Assembly: GCA_963588595.1 (NCBI GenBank)
Contig: CAVAIA010000080.1
Span: 1-9,038 of the forward strand
Length of the DNA stretch: 9,038 nt
Source of the DNA: Phoenicibacter sp963588595
GTDB taxonomy: Bacteria; Actinomycetota; Coriobacteriia; Coriobacteriales; Eggerthellaceae
Reading direction: 5' to 3'
Part shown: piece after piece, positions 6,529-9,038 of the stretch
How positions within the stretch are numbered: position 1 is the first letter of the stretch
Layout: each line of letters begins with the position of its first letter
Program-made: the position numbers and the translations under genes
Notes under the pieces: generated by a model
The model's input: only the letters and a program-made list of their open reading frames with translations
What the model was told of the DNA's origin: nothing
Databases searched by the model: none

Positions 6529-7674
6529 TTAGTCCCACATCTCAGGACGAACAAGAGTTGGATCCTTAACTCTCTTCGGGAAGTAATCCTCACAGCCACC
6601 CTCACGATAAACGTCAGCAGTTGAGCAATGAAGTCCTCCGCCGAATGGATAAGCGCCACGAAGGTCGCAAGGAATGACGTTCATTCCGAGTTTATCCATT
6701 TGCTCTTGTTGATAAACCTCAGACGCCTCAACGATAACAGTCTTTGGATCCAAAACGAGGCAGTTCATTGACAGCCAAACGCTTGAATAGCAAAGCTCAG
6801 GTGGCTCATCATGAGCAGGTTGAGCAGCCTCAACAATTTGCCAATCATTTGCTTCAAAGATTGCACGTTGCTCCTCAGGGAGTGGACGAACAGGGTTGTT
6901 GATGATAAGACCTGGACGAAGTGGAACAAATGTTGCATCAATGTGAATTGGATAAGGATCCCCTGGGAAGTTAACAGCATGAATTCTCAAGTCAGGATAA
7001 TATCTTTGCATCCAATCCATAGCTGCACGGTTTGTTGTCAAACCATGTTGAACGAAGATGTCTTTGCCCATTCTCATCCAGTCAGCAGCGTCCCACATAG
7101 GCTCAACTTCTGTTGTAACAAAGTCTTTGTTAGCAGTGCGTTGAAGTCTTTCCTCTAGCGAGATTGACTCATCATAATAATTGTGCTTATATGATTTATC
7201 TGTTAGACGAGGACGAGGTGCTTGAGTCCACTTAAACTCTGGGTCCTCCTCGAAGTATTGCTCCATGAGTGGCCAATATGCTAGATACTCAAAGTAGCGG
7301 CATCTAAAGGAGTTAGCGGAAGCCATAATCTCGTTGCCAACTGTCAAAAGGATGTCGCGTGGAGGCATACAACCCATCATTGAATCGTTTGTGAAGTCTG
7401 GAGTGCCAATCTTTTGGTTCCATTGAAGTGGTGTTGGACGGTCAACGATAACACCATGATCCTCCAAAATTTTCACCAAGTTCTCAAGGCAAGCATTGCC
7501 CTCTTCAACGGTGCGGAGTGGACGAAGTCCCCACATTCCTCTCATGTCTGAGTCAACAGGCACCTTCTCTGATGTTGCTGGCTCCTCTGGTGGGATCATG
7601 CCATTGTCGCATCTACCAACAATAACCCTCTTCAGCGGATCCCAATCGTTCCATGAATTAACGATCTTTGCCAT
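6529..7674 (-). CDS. Amidinotransferase of the arginine:glycine amidinotransferase / StrB1 type
   Basis: This 381-residue soluble protein has the guanidino-group-modifying fold. The enzyme attacks arginine with a cysteine, releases ornithine and passes the amidino group to an amine. Triad regions are clear: WDAADWMRMGKDIF (194-207, catalytic Asp 195 or 198), HIDATF with H244, and GGGLHC with C350. Two acceptor-pocket positions differ from my memory of human glycine amidinotransferase: its Asn-Pro-Met before the catalytic His is Tyr-Pro-Ile here (241-243). R263 and the SMN motif (302-304) match. It resembles transamidinases over hundreds of residues and lacks the usual bacterial ArcA appearance. 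AGGAGG at 7680-7685 is five bases before the ATG. It is the last gene after arcB and arcC. The acceptor may be glycine, an aminocyclitol, another amine or water (giving hydrolase or deiminase activity); this is unresolved. Confidence 0.85.
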   Translation of the reverse strand: MAKIVNSWNDWDPLKRVIVGRCDNGMIPPEEPATSEKVPVDSDMRGMWGLRPLRTVEEGNACLENLVKILEDHGVIVDRPTPLQWNQKIGTPDFTNDSMMGCMPPRDILLTVGNEIMASANSFRCRYFEYLAYWPLMEQYFEEDPEFKWTQAPRPRLTDKSYKHNYYDESISLEERLQRTANKDFVTTEVEPMWDAADWMRMGKDIFVQHGLTTNRAAMDWMQRYYPDLRIHAVNFPGDPYPIHIDATFVPLRPGLIINNPVRPLPEEQRAIFEANDWQIVEAAQPAHDEPPELCYSSVWLSMNCLVLDPKTVIVEASEVYQQEQMDKLGMNVIPCDLRGAYPFGGGLHCSTADVYREGGCEDYFPKRVKDPTLVRPEMWD

Positions 7675-7709
7675 TTTTTCCTCCTCTCAGGAAAATAAAA
7701 CTAATAATA

Positions 7710-7747
7710 TATAGTTCACAGTCAGCCTAACTTTTAAGCCAACTATA
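7710..7747 (-). other. Weak inverted repeat in the arcC-amidinotransferase spacer
   Basis: Arms AACTATA (7741-7747) and TATAGTT (7710-7716) are perfectly complementary over 7 bases around a 24-base interior, in a 75-base spacer. All but one pair are A-U, so the hairpin would be weak. On the minus strand it is followed by an A/U-rich stretch and then the ribosome site. It could be an RNA processing point or a partial attenuator between the two genes, or chance in AT-rich DNA. No convincing promoter is visible here. Confidence 0.25.
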
Positions 7748-7749
7748 AG

Positions 7750-8703
7750 CTATGCAGTAATAATTGTGCCAGTCTCTCCTTTTAGACCAGCAGCAGCGCA
7801 CTCAAGTGATGTTATGAGCGCTTTTCCTCCGTTGTACTTTTCTAGATAGTTGATACAAGCTTCAACTTTAGGAAGCATGCTGCCTGGGGCAAATTGACCT
7901 TGCTTTATATATTCTTTTGCCTCATCTATCGTCATACTAGAAATTTCTTCTTGATCAGGCTTGCCAAAATTAATGCAAACCTTCTCAACTGCCGTCAAAA
8001 TAATGAGCATGTCCGCTTTAAACTCCGCAGCCATGCAAGCGCTTGAGCGATCTTTGTCGATTACAGCAGGGACTCCAACGTAATTGCCATCCTCTTCATA
8101 AACAGGAACTCCGCCGCCTCCAGTTGAAACGACTATATAACCATCGTCAACCAAATCTTTTACCGCATCAATCTCAACAATTCTTTTTGGCTCAGGGCTT
8201 GCAACAACTTGTCTATAACCTCTTCCAGCATCTTCTTTAAATGTCAATCCTGTTTGCGCTGCCTTTGCCTTCGCATCTTCTTCGCTCATAAAAGCGCCGA
8301 CAGGCTTAGTTGGGTTTTTAAATGCTGGATCGTTTTTATCAACAAGAGTTTGAGTAACAACGCAAGCGGTAGATCTCATTATGTTTCTTTTTCTCAATTC
8401 ATTTAAAATTGCTTGAGATAAATGATAACCGATATAACCTTGACTCATAGCCCCACATTCGGGGAAAGGAATTTCAGGAGTTTTGCCATCATTTGCACTT
8501 GCATATGCAAAAGCATTGTTAATCATTCCAACTTGAGGACCGTTGCCATGAGACACAACAACATTAATCCCTTCAGCAACCATATCAACAATGTTGGAAG
8601 CTGTGTCTTGAACGAGCTCTAATTGCTCAGCAGGAGAATTGCCTAAAGCGTTGCCTCCAAGAGCAATAACAACTGTCTTTCCTGTTGGTTTTTCGTATGC
8701 CAT
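7750..8703 (-). CDS. arcC: Carbamate kinase
   Basis: This 317-residue cytoplasmic enzyme makes ATP from carbamoyl phosphate and ADP, releasing ammonia and carbon dioxide. It is full length for the family and shows the amino acid kinase pattern in order: VIALGGNALG (12-21), VVSHGNGPQVG (49-59), the carbamate-kinase subdomain through DAGRGYRQVVASPEPKRIVE (158-177), STGGGGVPV (193-201), AVIDKDRSSACMAAE (213-227, with K217) and APGSMLPKVEA (272-282). An AAGGAG ribosome site at 8713-8718 lies nine bases before the ATG. It starts 21 bases after the arcB stop, so the two are surely one transcript. With ArcB it forms the energy-conserving part of arginine or citrulline breakdown. Confidence 0.97.
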   Translation of the reverse strand: MAYEKPTGKTVVIALGGNALGNSPAEQLELVQDTASNIVDMVAEGINVVVSHGNGPQVGMINNAFAYASANDGKTPEIPFPECGAMSQGYIGYHLSQAILNELRKRNIMRSTACVVTQTLVDKNDPAFKNPTKPVGAFMSEEDAKAKAAQTGLTFKEDAGRGYRQVVASPEPKRIVEIDAVKDLVDDGYIVVSTGGGGVPVYEEDGNYVGVPAVIDKDRSSACMAAEFKADMLIILTAVEKVCINFGKPDQEEISSMTIDEAKEYIKQGQFAPGSMLPKVEACINYLEKYNGGKALITSLECAAAGLKGETGTIITA

Positions 8704-8724
8704 TTTTAAAATCTCCTTAATAAA

Positions 8725-9038
8725 CTACTTTAAAGTGGCATACATCACAGCTTTAATGGTGTGCATGCGATTCTCAGCCTCTTCGAAAACGCGAGATTGA
8801 GGACCTTCGAAAACTTCATCAGTCACTTCCATCTCCGTTACGCCAAACTTCTTTGCGATGTCAGCGCCGATTGTTGTGTTAGTGTCGTGGAAAGAAGGCA
8901 AGCAATGAAGGAAAATAGCGCTTGGATCAGCTTTTGCCATAACCTCACTTGTTACGCGATAAGGCACCAAGTCCTTAATCCTTTTCTCCCAAACTTCGTC
9001 AGGCTCGCCCATAGAAACCCAAACGTCTGTGTAGATTG
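8725..9038 (-). CDS. arcB: Ornithine carbamoyltransferase, catabolic (C-terminal 103 residues only)
   Basis: The right edge cuts the gene, leaving the ornithine-binding C-terminal part. The frame is open from the edge to a TAG stop, and the first residues read IYTDVWVSMGE. This is the Asp...Ser-Met-Gly loop that grips ornithine; putrescine carbamoyltransferases differ there, so the substrate is ornithine. HCLPSFHD follows, carrying the Cys-Leu-Pro of the active site, and the protein ends in a normal terminal helix (NRMHTIKAVM...). The ATG at 9012 is the internal Met of that loop, not a start. Next to arcC the likely direction is citrulline plus phosphate to ornithine plus carbamoyl phosphate. 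An anabolic role cannot be excluded from this fragment. Confidence 0.95.
   Translation of the reverse strand, partial: IYTDVWVSMGEPDEVWEKRIKDLVPYRVTSEVMAKADPSAIFLHCLPSFHDTNTTIGADIAKKFGVTEMEVTDEVFEGPQSRVFEEAENRMHTIKAVMYATLK

Noticed and set aside
8725..9012. A stand-alone 95-residue protein starting at 9012.
   Set aside because: The frame continues upstream to the window edge with the conserved TDVWVS residues, so this is the end of a full ornithine carbamoyltransferase.
8725..9038. Putrescine carbamoyltransferase (agmatine deiminase pathway) instead of ornithine carbamoyltransferase.
   Set aside because: The ornithine-specific SMG loop is intact, and the protein ends without the extra C-terminal helix typical of the putrescine enzyme.

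Overview
The window is compact bacterial chromosome, moderately AT-rich by eye, with short intergenic gaps (longest about 140 bases). I see no RNA gene, insertion sequence, CRISPR array or prophage piece. Clear AGGAGG-type ribosome sites, a citrate synthase of the type common in Clostridia and relatives, a carbamate kinase/ornithine carbamoyltransferase pair and an apparently leaderless gene suggest an anaerobic or fermentative Gram-positive, perhaps Clostridia or an AT-richer Coriobacteriia lineage. I cannot name the genus from the sequence.

Left part (1-4952): the 5' end of an amidohydrolase gene (minus strand, cut by the window edge), then a minus-strand pair encoding an aconitase-family hydratase and an NAD-type isocitrate dehydrogenase. 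A citrate synthase gene is transcribed divergently from a shared 132-base spacer. The three enzymes would carry oxaloacetate plus acetyl-CoA through citrate and isocitrate to 2-oxoglutarate, the oxidative arm of a split TCA cycle that supplies glutamate. The hydratase is the short YbhJ-like type rather than classical AcnA/AcnB, but it keeps the cluster cysteines and the active-site motifs.

Middle (4953-6528): a hairpin terminator lies between the convergent citrate synthase gene and a minus-strand MFS transporter of the metabolite:H+ symporter family. A second strong hairpin terminator separates the transporter from the genes upstream of it.

Right part (6529-9038): a minus-strand operon reading arcB (ornithine carbamoyltransferase, cut by the right edge), arcC (carbamate kinase), then an amidinotransferase resembling arginine:glycine amidinotransferase and StrB1. 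ArcB and ArcC form the ATP-yielding half of arginine catabolism. A transamidinase as third member is unusual, because its usual reaction turns arginine directly into ornithine and transfers the amidino group to an amine. This cluster is the most interesting part of the window. A normal arcA could still lie just beyond the right edge.

Two start sites differ from the longest open frame: citrate synthase is placed at 3582 and the transporter at 6389, each on ribosome-site spacing.
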